From contig JADWOT020000001.1 of NCBI GenBank assembly GCA_036345935.2, positions 13,020,680-13,084,679 on the forward strand: DNA of 64,000 nt, given 5' to 3'. This document shows positions 45,917 to 64,000 of the stretch, piece after piece. This DNA comes from Taenia hydatigena (lineage: Eukaryota; Platyhelminthes; Cestoda; Cyclophyllidea; Taeniidae). A model generated the notes under the pieces. That model saw only the letters and a list, made by a program, of their open reading frames with translations. It was not told where the DNA came from and did not search any database. Position 1 is the stretch's first letter. Each line of letters opens with the position of its first letter. The translations under genes were made by a program, and so were the position numbers.

Positions 45917-48900
45917 ATCCGTTTAGCTGCGCGCGAATCAGCAGACTCAAATGTATGCGGATTGTGAAACGATGCGTACGTACGGATCGGCTCTCAACTG
46001 CTTAGACAATATTCCTTCACATTTTGCGTGCTGGCTTTTAGGCGCCACGCACTTGCGCATCTGTTTTTATCGAAAAACGCGTTGCTGTTCCGAGTCGCGT
46101 ACAGCAGCGAATATGCGGTTCTTTCTTGCGACTTATTCATAAAACGAAAATGCCAAGATCGCCCAGTTGTGAGGAAAGCAAAGTTGTATTAGTCAAGCAA
46201 AACGAACTTTCGGTTTCCTGACCAGAATGAAGCCGTGAGGAAATGCAAAAGGGGCATCCTACTCTGGGTGCAGAGTAGCCTAGGATACATCGCATAATCT
46301 CCTCTTACCCTTTGTTCATCTCCACTGCATTCTATTCTATTCGCTTCTCCTCTACTTGAACTGTCCAAAGTCTCAGAAGTTTGACACCCACAACTCACAA
46401 TTCTAAATTAATTCGGGTCACTACACGAAAATGGTTGCGAATCGTCACATGCGGTTCAGCAATCGACAATTCTGATCAGTGCTTAGACTTCAATATTCCA
46501 TCATCATGTACTTCCACTCATGAAATGCTCTGTTCGTATCTGTGCGCCGAAACGGATCACCAATCCCCAATTCCGGGGAGACAAGGTAGAATGCGGGTCC
46601 CCCGAGACACGCAAAATGCCACGACTGGAGAGAGACAGAAATGCACAAAGCATCACGGGTATCTACATCCGATGGGCGTATTCCACCGATGGGAAAGACG
46701 ATGTCAACAAAGTCATCACAGGTAGACAAAAAAAAGCTGCATCCAACAATATAACCAGACGATTCTGCCTTTAAAATTGTGTTGGTATTAAGATGCCCCT
46801 ATTTCCCACTAAATATGTAACGATAGCGCTTCCATTGGTACGCGAAGTATACTGGCAGGTTAGCCGACCTACTGCGATTAGTTAAATGTTTTCATTTAGA
46901 GAAGAACTGGGAGCCGAAAGGACATGTGCTTCCGCATAATCTTACTACTTCAACGTTTTCAACACTATTTCTCCACAAAAGTCAGTCAGTGCATACGGTG
47001 ATGGTAGCATTATCTAAGGCGCAGAAATTTCGCTTTCATTTTATTCCTCCTCTTCGCTGCACCTCCTCCTTACAAAAAAATGGAGGGCACATCAAACAAA
47101 TTTACGCGCCAGGGGTGGAGGCAATCCGCCTGAATTGATACCTTCTTCAAAGTAACGTATTTATGCGCACGATGTTTCGCGAGATGAGATGGATGGATGC
47201 TGCCATTTGTATGAGGCAAGACAGTACCCTTGATATCACCCCTTTAACGCCATTGTGGAGAGCTGATACTGAATAAAGGACTGGTAATGCTGCGTTCTGA
47301 TGTTAAACGCTGACCTCCGTAGTCAAAGGCACTCGTTCAACCTCAGCCAAAAGTGCTTGAACACGGTTGCTACTGCTACTTGTTGTAGCGTGTTGGTGGT
47401 TGACTTAGTTCAAATGAAAGCCAACAATTAAAACGCTCTTCGCTTGGATTGCGGCTAAAGGTCACGTCCTCAGACTGCATGGGGGAAAGAGGCAGGTTGG
47501 TAGATCCTGGCTCATTAAACACCCAGAGACCAATGAAAAATGAAAATGTCCATTTCAACACCAGTTTGCTCCCGCATTTTTCTGCAAAAAATGTCAGTAG
47601 GACAAATAGTACCATAACAAATGAAGAACCACCCCATACCCCATAACACCAATACGAAATTAACGTTCCATTTCGGTGAAAAGTGGGTGTGCAGTAGGTA
47701 AAGAGTCTCATTCCCAAAAGTAGTGGTACAATAATCACACAAATGTCATTAATTTCTCCCGAGGACTGGGTGGGCAATTCGATTGTCGCATCTCACTTCC
47801 ATAGGAATGGGCGGAGAGCCTAAACAAAGATGATAAATTGGGAAAGTTAATGGATATCATTCCAGAAAATCGTCTCAATCAGTAGCATTCATTTACCAAA
47901 GGGTGATGGTTTTGAACCAGACACATCCAAAAACACAAAGAATTTTGGATTAAACAAAAGATCACTTCTTTGAATTACCACCAGCCAACGTGTTAATAAA
48001 AGCAGTCGTGCTACGGTGGTAAGTTGCCCTGGCAAATAGCCGGATGTAGAATCAAATTTTAAAGCTCAAGTAAGTCGTTGAAGTCAAATCGGACGCTCAA
48101 AATGAATTCGACGCACTTCTTGAACTGCCTTCCTTGAAGGCAAATAAAATGCGGCAGTAGACTGAAGAAGGTGAAGTGGAAGTGGGAGAGAATGGAAGAT
48201 TAGTGAATGAAGAACTGAAAGAAGACTCACGACATACTGGACTTGCATTCAAAAGCTTAGTTTGAAACTGCTCCCGATGAGATCCAACAGATAGGAAGTA
48301 CGGGAAGTGTTAGAAGAAGGAGAAAGGGGATGATAGGATAACATCTCATAGACACTTTGTCCACCTGATGACAGCTGATTGTTCGCTTAAACATAATCAC
48401 CAGAGATACACTTTGACAGCAGAGGGAGGCTAGGAAGTACAGAAACAAGTGATCCAAGCGAAATTCAGCACCGCATTTAGAACCGCTGAACCGGAAAGGG
48501 ATGTAGGAAAACAAGAGTGAAACAGGTCATTTTCAAAGAAGGCCAGAAAGAATAAATATAGTGCGAAAATTTGGGGAAGCATCAACAAATGAAAAATTCC
48601 CTAAAGCGACAGCGATTGAGATAAATGGGAGGAAGTTAGACATATTTCATAAGATATTCAGCGTAGAAGACAAAAACTTGACCGGATAGGAAAATTCAGC
48701 ACAACAAAGGGGTAGACAAGTGGGTGAATGGGCCGCTCATGATCTAGTGGTCGTGCATACTCCAATCCCACCAACAGAGAGACACCGCGACTAGGTTCCT
48801 GTGAGATGGTGTTGAGATCAGAGGAATTAAACATGAGATTGAAAATAACCTTCAAAAGAAGCAGTAATGACTTTTGCTAAGAAGTACATCGTAGTTAAGT

Positions 48901-49486
48901 TCATTGAAGCCTTCTTTAAGCGGCGCCAAAATACGATACTCAGAATAGAGGGCGAGGAAATTAATGATTGAAGAGTGTTGAATTGAGTTGTACCAAAATG
49001 CATACCGACTTCTCGGAGGAGGTAAGGGGCAAGCGAAAATATGTTCATGGCTGAAGAATGCAAAAGCAAAAGTAATGTTGGCAAGAGGTAGAAAAAGAGA
49101 AAATTAGAATAGACGTTGGGCGACGAAAAAAGCGCTAAAATAATTCATTGCTGGAGTGGCGATGCAGGATTCGACAGTAATAAGGGAGGTAATAGTCTCC
49201 ATGTGGGCAGAGGGGATAGAAGAGAGGGACCAAATTTTAGCATCATTTAGCACTGGAGAACAGACGAAGAGTGAATGAAAATGTGCGCCAAGTGAATTCG
49301 GATTAATCACTATTGTTTGGTCGATTGATAGATGCACGGGTGTAAGTGTGGTCGCCGATCTGCATCGGCTGGTGGATGACTGTCTGCATGGATACAAAAC
49401 GAGTCCCTCTATTGACTATTCAACGAAATTGGTAAACAAATAAATAGCAAAGTGAGCAGTGCACCAAGATTCAAGTGCTTATTGGA
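45917..49486. other. no recognisable gene; one hydrophobic open frame
   Basis: A minus-strand frame at 47376-47777 (133 codons, no family recognised) has three hydrophobic stretches, for example VIIVPLLLGM, SFVMVLFVLLTFF and WTFSFFIGLWVF, and could be an exon of a membrane protein, but it has no clear start or splice sites. The tract 48100-49100 is purine-rich on the plus strand, which produces T-rich, hydrophobic-looking translations on the other strand, so I do not trust those frames. Confidence 0.35.
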
Positions 49487-55791
<6,305 letters not shown>

Positions 55792-55802
55792 TCAATTCCT
55801 TG

Positions 55803-56318
55803 CTACCGCTGAGTCCTCAAAAAGTGGGTATTTAGAATCGCCACTGAATTCCTCTTTGGCTGCCTTTCTTCCAGCACGAATGGTTGCATTTGACCGTTTA
55901 CCACTAACGACGATGTGAAAGCCTTGAGTTGAAAGTTGCCTCCAATTTTGCATTTGTTCTTCACCTCCGAAAGATTTTCTGGTATTTCGGTAAGGTTCCC
56001 TAGTTGGGACTTTTGCTTGAGTGCGTAAAAGCATGCTGCATCTGCACCCTTTTTAAGTGGCACAACTTGACGAATCATTTTTAAAGAGATAGTTGAAATT
56101 GTAGCTTCTAACGCCTCATTAGGATGCTGAATTATCACTAGCGTGGGATGTTTTACAATCCTCCGTAATCAGCTGCCGATTCTTTAACAAACTCAATGGG
56201 TCATTTAGTCGGTGCCACCTGGATTCTTTCAAAGCTGTGTTATACTTAAAAAATTTTTCTTTTGGTTCGGGAAAAATTTTTGCCCATCGCTTGTGAATGA
56301 ACGTGTGAAGCAAATGAC
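55803..56318 (-). pseudogene. unrecognised coding remnant in two frames
   Basis: The minus strand reads LLHTFIHKRWAKIFPEPKEK, KYNTALKESRWHRLND and LSLLKNRQLITE in one frame. After a one-base slip near 56160 it continues RIVKHPTLVIIQHPNEALEA, TISLKMIRQVVPLKKGADAA, YALKQKSQLG and KIGGNFQLKAFTSSL to a stop at 55803. The composition looks like real protein. The KKGADAACFYALKQ stretch resembles the second helix of a double-stranded RNA-binding domain, but this is only a resemblance. The frameshift suggests a pseudogene, unless a sequencing error or an unusual splice is present. Confidence 0.35.
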
Positions 56319-58426
56319 ATACACCACAGTAGAAATGTTTTAGAAATACTTAGACAAATAAGCAAAAAATTTAAAATTATTGTCATCAGTAAAATGAGAA
56401 AACTAGTCGTTTTCTGCATTTATCATTCTTATTTACCATTATTTTGTATAAAAACAATTATAATTTACTAATTATCGCCAAAGAAGTGGCGCTGTGTTGT
56501 AAAATTCAGAACACATTTTTCTTAGAAAATCCCAACACTGTGTCACTCCAACCGCAAAACAACGAATTTTCAAGTTGACTGAACAGGCTCCTGTATTTCT
56601 TAAGCTTAGGGCAATCAACTGTGAAAATTTTTTTAAGGCCATTTTATGCTAAACGCAAATGGATACTTATAGGTTCTTCCAACATTGTGCAAGACTGCAG
56701 GGCAACACACTGTGCGAAAAGACATTGTCTACGGAAACCATTAGGAAACGTAGCCCAAACGCACTTCTGTTTCCCTTTTTCCTTTACAATTGTTATTTAA
56801 TTGCTAAATGCAAGTGTTAGAAAAGGTTGAAATTCATCACCTAAAGAAGTATTGCAAAAAAGATTCGGAGGTTGAAGGAATGTTCCAAACGATATATTTT
56901 TTGGACTTTACTTAAGAGAGGTGGCGACAAATCCTTTTTCACTCACGCGCTCGAAATAGAGAGCAAATAATGGGGTATAAATAAACCAAATTTAATTGTA
57001 TCTGGCAATCAGGTTACTGCAACGCACCAAGTCTTCCAAGATGTGGTAGAGGATAGTGCAAGAATTGTTATTAGAGCATGACAAGGATGAGAGGCAGTGG
57101 TGATGACCGCAGGGCCACTCGGACTAGCAGAGGTGCGAACCGCAGATTTGGGGGAGACCTCGAGGTCAGGTATGTTTTCAAACATGATGGGCAACCAATA
57201 TAATATGGAAGATAAAATGTGACCTTGTTTAATATGCACTCGCCAAATTATTCTACCCCAACACAACATCTCATGCTGTGGAGGTTTACGTGATCTATTT
57301 CCGCCTCTCGTTCCGCTTCGTCTAATGCGTCTGAACGCAAATAAGCATATCACTCGTTGTTTATAATAACGTTCAAGTATAATTTATTTTTTAAATGCCC
57401 AGACTATACAACGATTTTTATAATCCAAATATATTTATTCCTGCTTTCATTATGACATATTTGCTCTATTTGTCTGACGTACTATCTTCTGTCGATTTCA
57501 TTTACCTCGTGTTTTTCGCGTAAATGTTCTCTCTTCTTCTTTTTAACATTTTGCTTGTAAAATCTTTGGCTTATAGCGACTCTTTGTCCATATTCTGTGA
57601 TAGTGATGAAGTCTCTCAATTCCACAGTAACCTCGGAACTAGACATTTAACTTAAGCCAATTATAACGACTTGCCTTTAATTTTATCCAGAGAAGCTGCG
57701 CAACTTCTTTTTTGTCTTAGCCATTTCATTTGCGCTTCAAAGTTTGACTACAAGGAAAGTTTGCCCATTCATCTTTTACAATAAGCTTTACCTTGTATTA
57801 GTCCAAATGTTAGGCGACGCCTTCACATTTCTACCCGGGTGACCCAGGTCTGGTACCTTAACGCATGGCATCTTATAAATTTTAGACCATTTGATTGGCC
57901 AATGTCTTCCAAAATTAACTGGAATACACTGCGGTGACATCAAGTAAATTACAACTCAGAGGGGAGAGAAATTAACACATCATTGAACCGTGACTGAACC
58001 AATCATGGGAGGAGAAATAAGAAGGCAGTGATGAGGATAAGCAGTGTAGACATCCAAAGAGTGTGTCATGATCCCCTGTTAAGAAGCAGCGTGAAGCCCA
58101 CCAATGGAAAGAATCGAGCGTAGGCTGGTGGATTGGTAAGACGCTCCTCTGATTGCTCACTGCTCAAGTGGCTTCAAGGAAGTGACCTCACTGCCTTAAG
58201 GGAGTCAAATCCGGCCGAAAATGTCGTAAAATGGTCGCATTCGCACACCACAACTAAGATGGCTGTCTCACGCGTTACCTAAAGTTGAATGCACAAGCTG
58301 TCGTGTCAGTTTTACAAATCATAGTTCTATACGAACTGCATAAAGCAGACCAAATCATAGAGTAAAGACGCAGACGACGAAGATCCTCAACAAGTGAGCT
58401 ATTTTTGCGGATTTTGCTCACAGTAG
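56319..58426. other. no recognisable gene
   Basis: AT-rich patches lie at 56320-56480 and 57360-57600. Open frames are short. A minus-strand frame at 57009-57353 has no visible family similarity. Nothing else supports a feature. Confidence 0.4.
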
Positions 58427-58587
58427 TTGAAGCTGAAGTGCGGCATCGTAACAACTATTACCAGCACGTCCATATCTCCGGAGGCAAGGAATTGAGAAAG
58501 AATGCTGGTAGAGGCATGTCTTCTCTTACCTACAAAGAGACTGGCCCATTTGCTATGCGGCTACGAAGGTTCCTCCTCTTAAACGCG
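58427..58587 (+). other. exon-like open frame, unrecognised
   Basis: After CTCACAGTAG a plus-strand frame reads VEAEVRHRNNYYQHVHISGG, KELRKNAGRGMSSLTYKETG and PFAMRLRRFLLLNA, then meets the donor GTAAAT after 58587. Composition and splice signals are compatible with an internal exon. No partner exons or protein family were identified. Confidence 0.3.
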
Positions 58588-59102
58588 GTAAATATTTGGT
58601 CTATTAAGTGAAAATCTTCGTCCGTAAGTCCTAATAGGAATCCAAAAAATTTTCAAAACTCGATGTATACTTCCTATCCACAAATTTCGTTAGGCCAGTA
58701 CATTTGAGTGGCTGCAGATTGTCCATCAAGGCACTACCGAGATCCGCTGTCTACTTCATTCTTACTAAAAATGGGTTGCAGTGTTTATTTTAAAATACTG
58801 TGCAAATGCATAATCATTAATGCCACCATTCTAGTGGCTCCATGGTAGCACTAGGTACGATTTCCAACTCTAGTTGAGCACCCACATTTATGTAACTGTT
58901 TAGCTAAAATAGAAGAGCTATTTTAAATGCCGTCACCTTGCATTCAGACGTGGAACAGACTTTGCTATCCGCCTTTAAGTGGTTTCACGATAGCACAGGC
59001 CCGATGGCTTTCATAAGGATACAGATAGAGGAGTGGATTTCCTTGAGAATATCTGGCGATGGGCAGCGAAGAAGGTGTTTGTGTCGTTCTTTGCCATCTC
59101 AC

Positions 59103-59206
59103 ATCTCTAGCAAGTTGCGGCGCCGAGATCTTGGCTCTGTGGAAATCCACGTTGCTCGCAAAGAATGTGTGGTTCCGCTCTGCCTCTTCGAGCGACAGCA
59201 CGTGCT
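59103..59206 (-). other. exon-like open frame, unrecognised
   Basis: On the minus strand, following a pyrimidine-rich tract ending GGGAG, a frame encodes EHVLSLEEAERNHTFF and ASNVDFHRAKISAPQLARD with many codons ending in G or C. It ends at GTGAGA, a good donor. Partner exons were not found and no family is recognised. Confidence 0.3.
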
Positions 59207-59759
59207 CTCCCAAAAGAGTAGAAGAACATTAATCTAAAATTTTTCTTCCTTTATTCTCTTTTTTAGTAAGAATGGCAGTAAATCAGTTATGTACTCTTAT
59301 GTCAGTGTGGAGGTGGAAATGCACAGTGCCCTTGTTTTCGATTTGAAAGTCAAAATCCCCGCATCAAAAGCAAAGGCTCATTTGGAGCAAAAGAAGGTGC
59401 CATTAGGATGAATTTCCGAGGCAAGTTTAAAAATTGAACACTGGTGCTTAATAATGAGTGCAACAAGGGTGATGGAGCTCATATTGTCAAGTGGCAAATG
59501 CGCTCTGGTTTGCATCAGTACCCGCTGGACATGTGAGGGATCAATCAATTGCATTCTAGTTCAGTCAAGTAAAGGCATTCTAAGTTAAACCAGGTCCGTT
59601 AATGTGGGCAGTAGTAGTGAGAGTGAGTTTATGGCACAGCATGTGGAGATGGGTTGTCGTTTACGAGAATGTTGAGGTCACAGATATCCATATCTATGAT
59701 GAAAGACTTCGAATATTATCAGTGATACGGCGCTCATCTTGAGTAGAACTTATGCATGG

Positions 59760-61728
59760 GATTAGCGTTAAAAGGACAATGTTATGCCTATCAGTGATTT
59801 TATACGCCGTAGTGAGTTTCAACCTGCGGTCTCGAGTGGCCATTCGTGAAAATTTTCGACCACGCGTAAAAGGCCTCACCTCGAATACCTTATCACGGAA
59901 TAGCTTAAAAGATAAATCAGCTCCTGGAGCGACGAGCACTACTTACAACACGAATCAAAATATTTTACTACCACGCATTTGAGAAAGATTTTGCTTAAGG
60001 AAACGCATCAGCCACCGCTTAAATCCATAGTGAATTCTAAGGACAAACGCTGGTTTATGTTGGGCAGCTCAGATATCCGAATACCTTCTGTCTAAATTCC
60101 CAGGTATCATGAAGTGGTGAGCTTTAGATTGCGTTCAAAAGACTCGCATGGAATAAGCCTTAACAGTTAAGTAGCAACCAACATGGATCAAAATTACGGT
60201 TTGTGCAACCCAAATTCTAAGCGGTGAATTCGATATCTTATCATAGAGCAACTAATAGTTAGCTTATTTTTTCCTTCGCTTCCACTACCATTAAAGTACT
60301 TCAGATCAGCAATGACTTTCTGTTTTAGAACCATTAAGGCGAATTAAAATTTGACTCAAAGCTGTTGCATTATTTGCATCCGTCTTGATTTGAGACTTGA
60401 AATCGTAACTGTCTCAAAAGAATGAAAAGATGTAATGATTGTATCAAAATTACGGTATTGCGCGACTGCGATGAAATGTGACTGCTGCAAAGTCCCAGTA
60501 GCACGCTCGTTTACAAAGCCACCTCTAATGGTAAAGCAACAATGTCTGCGGTCACACATGGCGTTGTATTTGAGAAAACGCTAAGCATAAAAGGCTTTTT
60601 AAAGCGTCTGCAATTTGCGCATCAATGAAGCCAATGGATGGTTTAATTTTAAAATTTTTTTTAGCTGCTACAATTATTGTGCATGGCAGCCTTGTAGTAA
60701 CCACCTACCCACCCATTGACGCCATTTCCAGTAAGCAAAGGTGTAAATGCTGCGGTCGGTAATTGACGCACGAATGCGTAAAAATGAAGGCAGCCATCAG
60801 TATTCCTTACAATAAGTAAGAAAATCATCATAATGAGGCAATATTCACTCGAAAACTGATATGTGTGGAGGTATAATGCTCCAGAATTCTTCACATCAAC
60901 CATCCGAATATGAGTTCAGATTGGGAGGAATTATGCGCCTAGTAAGGCAGAAGAACAAATTACTTCTCTGCCTCCCCTGAAGTTACGCCGTCCTGAATTA
61001 TTGCACAGGTAATTACACTACTCTGTGTTCTTTGCCTTCTAGCCCTCACGCAGGTGGTATTCAGGCCTTTCTACTTTGCCTGCTCCCTTATTTACCCTAT
61101 CTTTCGGGACGTGGATTAAACACTACTACCAGGCTGGTGGATGCCATAACAAACCTAGGACAGACTTAGACCTACCGGTTGGTCGAGATATTTACCTTAC
61201 AACAGCGGGAAGCTGGGAACAGGATTAAGAGGTTTATAAGTGTGCTTGGAATTCCAAATTGAAAGCCACATCAATATCCTCAATGAAATAGCTGTACAAG
61301 ATGAGAGGCTCGTACACTCTGCTCTCATCTACAGCAATCAAGAGTGTCAGGCAGTCGAACCTCTTGAGCACCTTCAATTCCTGTAGTACCTTCAGAATAT
61401 TTGAAATCGTGGCTTTGCGAAAACGGTGGCACTTTTTGATCTTACGTTCCTGCTTCTGTGTGATAAAGATAAAAATTTTAATAACAATTATTTATTTGGG
61501 AGTAATTTTCACAAAAATCCTTATGCACGATTAAAATACATGGATTCGCATTATGCGGCCTTCTGCACTTAATAATCAGTGAGCTGTCTGTGTCAAAACT
61601 AAAGGGAATTGAATGGATTTATGTCGACAATGAAAGCAGAGGGGGTCGCTGTTACTGAAACAAGTCGAGTGAGTATTGCAATACTACTGAGAAGAAGCGT
61701 TAACAAATGCAACAATCGACGATTCAGC
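59760..61728 (+). repeat. segmental duplication, copy 2 (pair at 6.85 kb)
   Basis: It aligns with 6852-8812 in the same orientation. The left boundary lies at (A/G)TTA(A/G)CGTT followed by ACAATGT(C/T)ATGCCTATC. The neighbouring Hsp70 fragment of copy 1 is not present here, so the duplicated unit did not include it or Hsp70 joined copy 1 separately. The right boundary follows GAGAAGAAGCGTTAACAAATG near 61700. Confidence 0.8.
61234..61455 (-). CDS. terminal exon of an unrecognised gene
   Basis: On the minus strand a good acceptor (CTTTATCACACAG) is followed by 74 codons ending at TAA 61234-61236. The peptide starts KQERKIKKCHRFRKATISNI, with a basic N-terminal part, and continues FDCLTLLIAVDESRVYEPLI, YFIEDIDVAFNLEFQAHL. 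The frame is shared with the copy at 8343-8560, which supports coding ancestry. Upstream exons were not identified. The family is unknown to me, so no function is proposed. Confidence 0.45.
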   Translation of the reverse strand, partial: KQERKIKKCHRFRKATISNILKVLQELKVLKRFDCLTLLIAVDESRVYEPLILYSYFIEDIDVAFNLEFQAHL

Positions 61729-64000
61729 GCTGATGCTGAAATAATTAAGCACCATGACGTTGATTTGAGCGTACTGACAGATAGTTTCCAGATTACCACG
61801 TTCTGCATTGTGCGTTGGACACTTCTCTGTGGATTTGATCTGCAACCTCGACCTTCAATTTATATCAGGCCGATTATCTAACTATGAATAAAATCCGCAT
61901 GTTCAGGTTGTAGTCATTTTGACTAATTGCAACCTTCTGAATAAGCTCAAGTTTTACTTTGCTCTCATTTACACTAGCATGACACTTTCAACACGAGCTG
62001 ATAGCAATAAATATATGAATACACAGTTTAAGCCTTTACCAGAAGTAAATTCGAGTTACCGAATCGGACACTAAGTGAAAGGAAGAAATGCCAGCACACA
62101 GAAGTAGACACACGTTGATCCCTCACCAGAAAGAATGGTGAGTAGGAATTCATATTTATTTGTAGCAATTTCGTGGTAAAGCTCCCCAGGTCTCACCGAT
62201 TGGCTTGACGGCAAGAAGAGTGGTTCTTCAAGTAAACTTCACTTAAATTTATGCTTGTGTAGACAGTTTTTGTCCAACTTATCATTTCCGAAAGATGATA
62301 TAACATACGATCAATCGCATCATTAGTAAACGAGATGCAGCGCCTGCATTAAGTCGAACATGATGTGATGTAGGATAACGAAAGGCGGGAGTGTCACCTC
62401 TTCCGCTTGCACACCGAATGAAACTCACGACCCGCAAACATCTGTAACCGCATTTCGTCTACTATACTTTTATTTGCATCCGTTTTGATAAACTCGCCTG
62501 CATAAGAATGCTGCTTCACTTGCAGAAATGCACAGGCATGCATTTTTCTCCAAAGTCTTGCATGCACGCACTCATAACTACTTTTGCTGTAAGAAATATG
62601 ATAAGGTACGAAATGCCTATCCTCTACGCATCAGAAATCTACGATGGCTAAGCGATTTTTAGCAAGAAAATTTTGCTCCATTAGAATTTTTCATTGTAAA
62701 GACTTACACCGCACGCACCGCTGTTCAGTAATTTTCCTTGCACATTGTTCATCTTGCTAAGCGAACCTCTATACTATTGAAAGAGCCTCAGCACATCAAC
62801 AGCGTAGGGGAAGTTGTCAACTATTGCAGCATTTCTATTTTGCTTTGGTCTGTTTGCTGACTAACACTAAAGTGGTATTTTGATTCCACAAATTGATGCT
62901 CAAAGCAGCAGGTGCTTCCTGTGTATCTTGTGCCTTAAAATATTCTAATCACTCCTCTATTGCTTTTTTGGGGAACGCATGATTGAGCTTGCAGGTGCTT
63001 TAGACAGATTCCGTCATGTTTACTTTGCCACAAATACATTTACACTTCATTAATCTACCTTGCATCTCAACTGTCAACTGTCACTGCTTTAGTGGCCTGC
63101 ATTTCCGCTGGAAAATTTGCATCAGTTGCACGTTGGCCATGGTTAGGGGCATCGGTACTTCCACTTGACTTCGCCAATGCGACCGATGGAGAGCATCGTT
63201 TGATTATGATTACGACTGTGGGTCACAAGTCGTGAAGATCACCGGACTTAAGCTGATATTCTCTCATTTGAGCAGCATTTGGAGGGCTTAAGGTTAATCA
63301 ACATGAGGTGAAATCGGTGTTGCTTAACATCAGAACTTACAGCAGGAGGAAACGAATCGACAACAAATCACATTCACTCATCACTCGTGTATTTTATCTG
63401 ATTCAAAATTACATGCGATGCCGAAGCGCCAGCACAGCGTCCCCTAAGCCAGTTCAAGTTACGCGGTGGCTGCAAGGTGATGCACCACAGCACTACTGTG
63501 AATCACCAGCGTCTACTTCGATGTGGCTAGTAACGTTGTCACCACTTTGGCCTACGGAAACGCCTCCATCTACAGAATGACGCCAAGCCAATATATTGTA
63601 ACCCGCCACGCGTCAATCACAAAACACCTTCCACTTCGTTCCGAATTAACCCCCTCCCCCATGAATAAAGGTGCAGGTCTTTTCAAGTATAATTAAATAG
63701 CATCCATTTTAAGCTTTTCAACACTCTGCAGCATGACGCCATAGACTGGCACATCGTAAGTATACTTAGGCGCGTTGAGTCCTTCTCCTACTCCACATGA
63801 CTTTGAGACAGGCCCAGCGTAATATCTCTACAAAATCGATCGCCAAATTGTTCTGCCGCCTGTTACACCAAATGCGCCAGTTTTGAAATAGCCTACAGAA
63901 GGGGGGAAACTGGAAACCGCCTAAGACCTCAAAAGTCCTCTCCATGCAGTCCAAATTCGGATAGGGAACCGACATTTTCCACATCGTGGTAGTCAACGCA
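61729..64000. other. no recognisable gene
   Basis: Open frames are at most 90 codons. A minus-strand frame at 63766-63996 near the window edge could be part of an exon of a neighbouring gene, but it has no recognisable motif. No RNA genes or repeats were seen. Confidence 0.4.

Noticed and set aside
48256..49397. Series of hydrophobic minus-strand open frames
   Set aside because: They lie on a purine-rich tract, which gives Phe/Leu/Ser-rich translations on the opposite strand by composition alone; frames do not join and show no motif.

Overview
This window is eukaryotic. It is AT-leaning, has short coding blocks split by introns, carries replication-type histone genes with metazoan 3' stem-loops, and is mostly non-coding. 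The protein sequences (H2A, H2B, a degenerate cytosolic Hsp70, a spliced spermidine synthase) fit a parasitic flatworm. The broken Hsp70 fragment would suit a taeniid tapeworm such as Echinococcus or Taenia, because cestodes are known for many degenerate Hsp70 copies. The organism is inferred from these features; no database search was possible.

Layout. 1-5.7 kb has no recognisable gene, only a purine-rich to pyrimidine-rich switch. 5.7-6.8 kb holds the C-terminal part of an Hsp70 pseudogene on the minus strand. It abuts a ~2 kb block (6.85-8.81 kb) that recurs at 59.76-61.73 kb, and both copies carry the same open terminal-exon-like frame. 9.7-16.1 kb and 28.0-29.8 kb are built from shared dispersed repeats in different orders and orientations, including one fold-back. 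A ~53 bp minisatellite lies at 16.2-16.7 kb. 17.6-19.0 kb has an intact H2B gene followed by an inverted, truncated copy of its own 3' end. Directly behind that are three exons of an ankyrin-repeat gene (19.1-20.3 kb) whose 5' end is not visible. 20.3-28.0 kb is empty as far as I can read.

34.1-34.7 kb holds remnants of an unrecognised protein gene. 35.0-41.0 kb is a large inverted repeat. Two ~2 kb arms each carry a complete H2A gene with promoter, stem-loop and downstream element, pointing outward from a ~2.1 kb spacer that holds a second H2B gene. That H2B has ATT where its initiator ATG should be, and one H2A copy has lost an acidic-patch glutamate. 43.7-45.9 kb is a decayed Ty3/Gypsy pol without visible LTRs. 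49.5-53.6 kb is a five-exon spermidine synthase gene with intact splice sites but a frame-breaking loss of about ten codons just before its GGGDGG motif. 55.8-59.2 kb has several exon-like fragments I cannot name, and 61.7-64 kb has nothing I recognise.

Functionally, the interpretable genes concern chromatin (H2A and H2B only; no H3, H4 or H1 was found), polyamine synthesis and protein folding (decayed). The dominant theme is structural: repeated inverted duplication, especially around histone genes.
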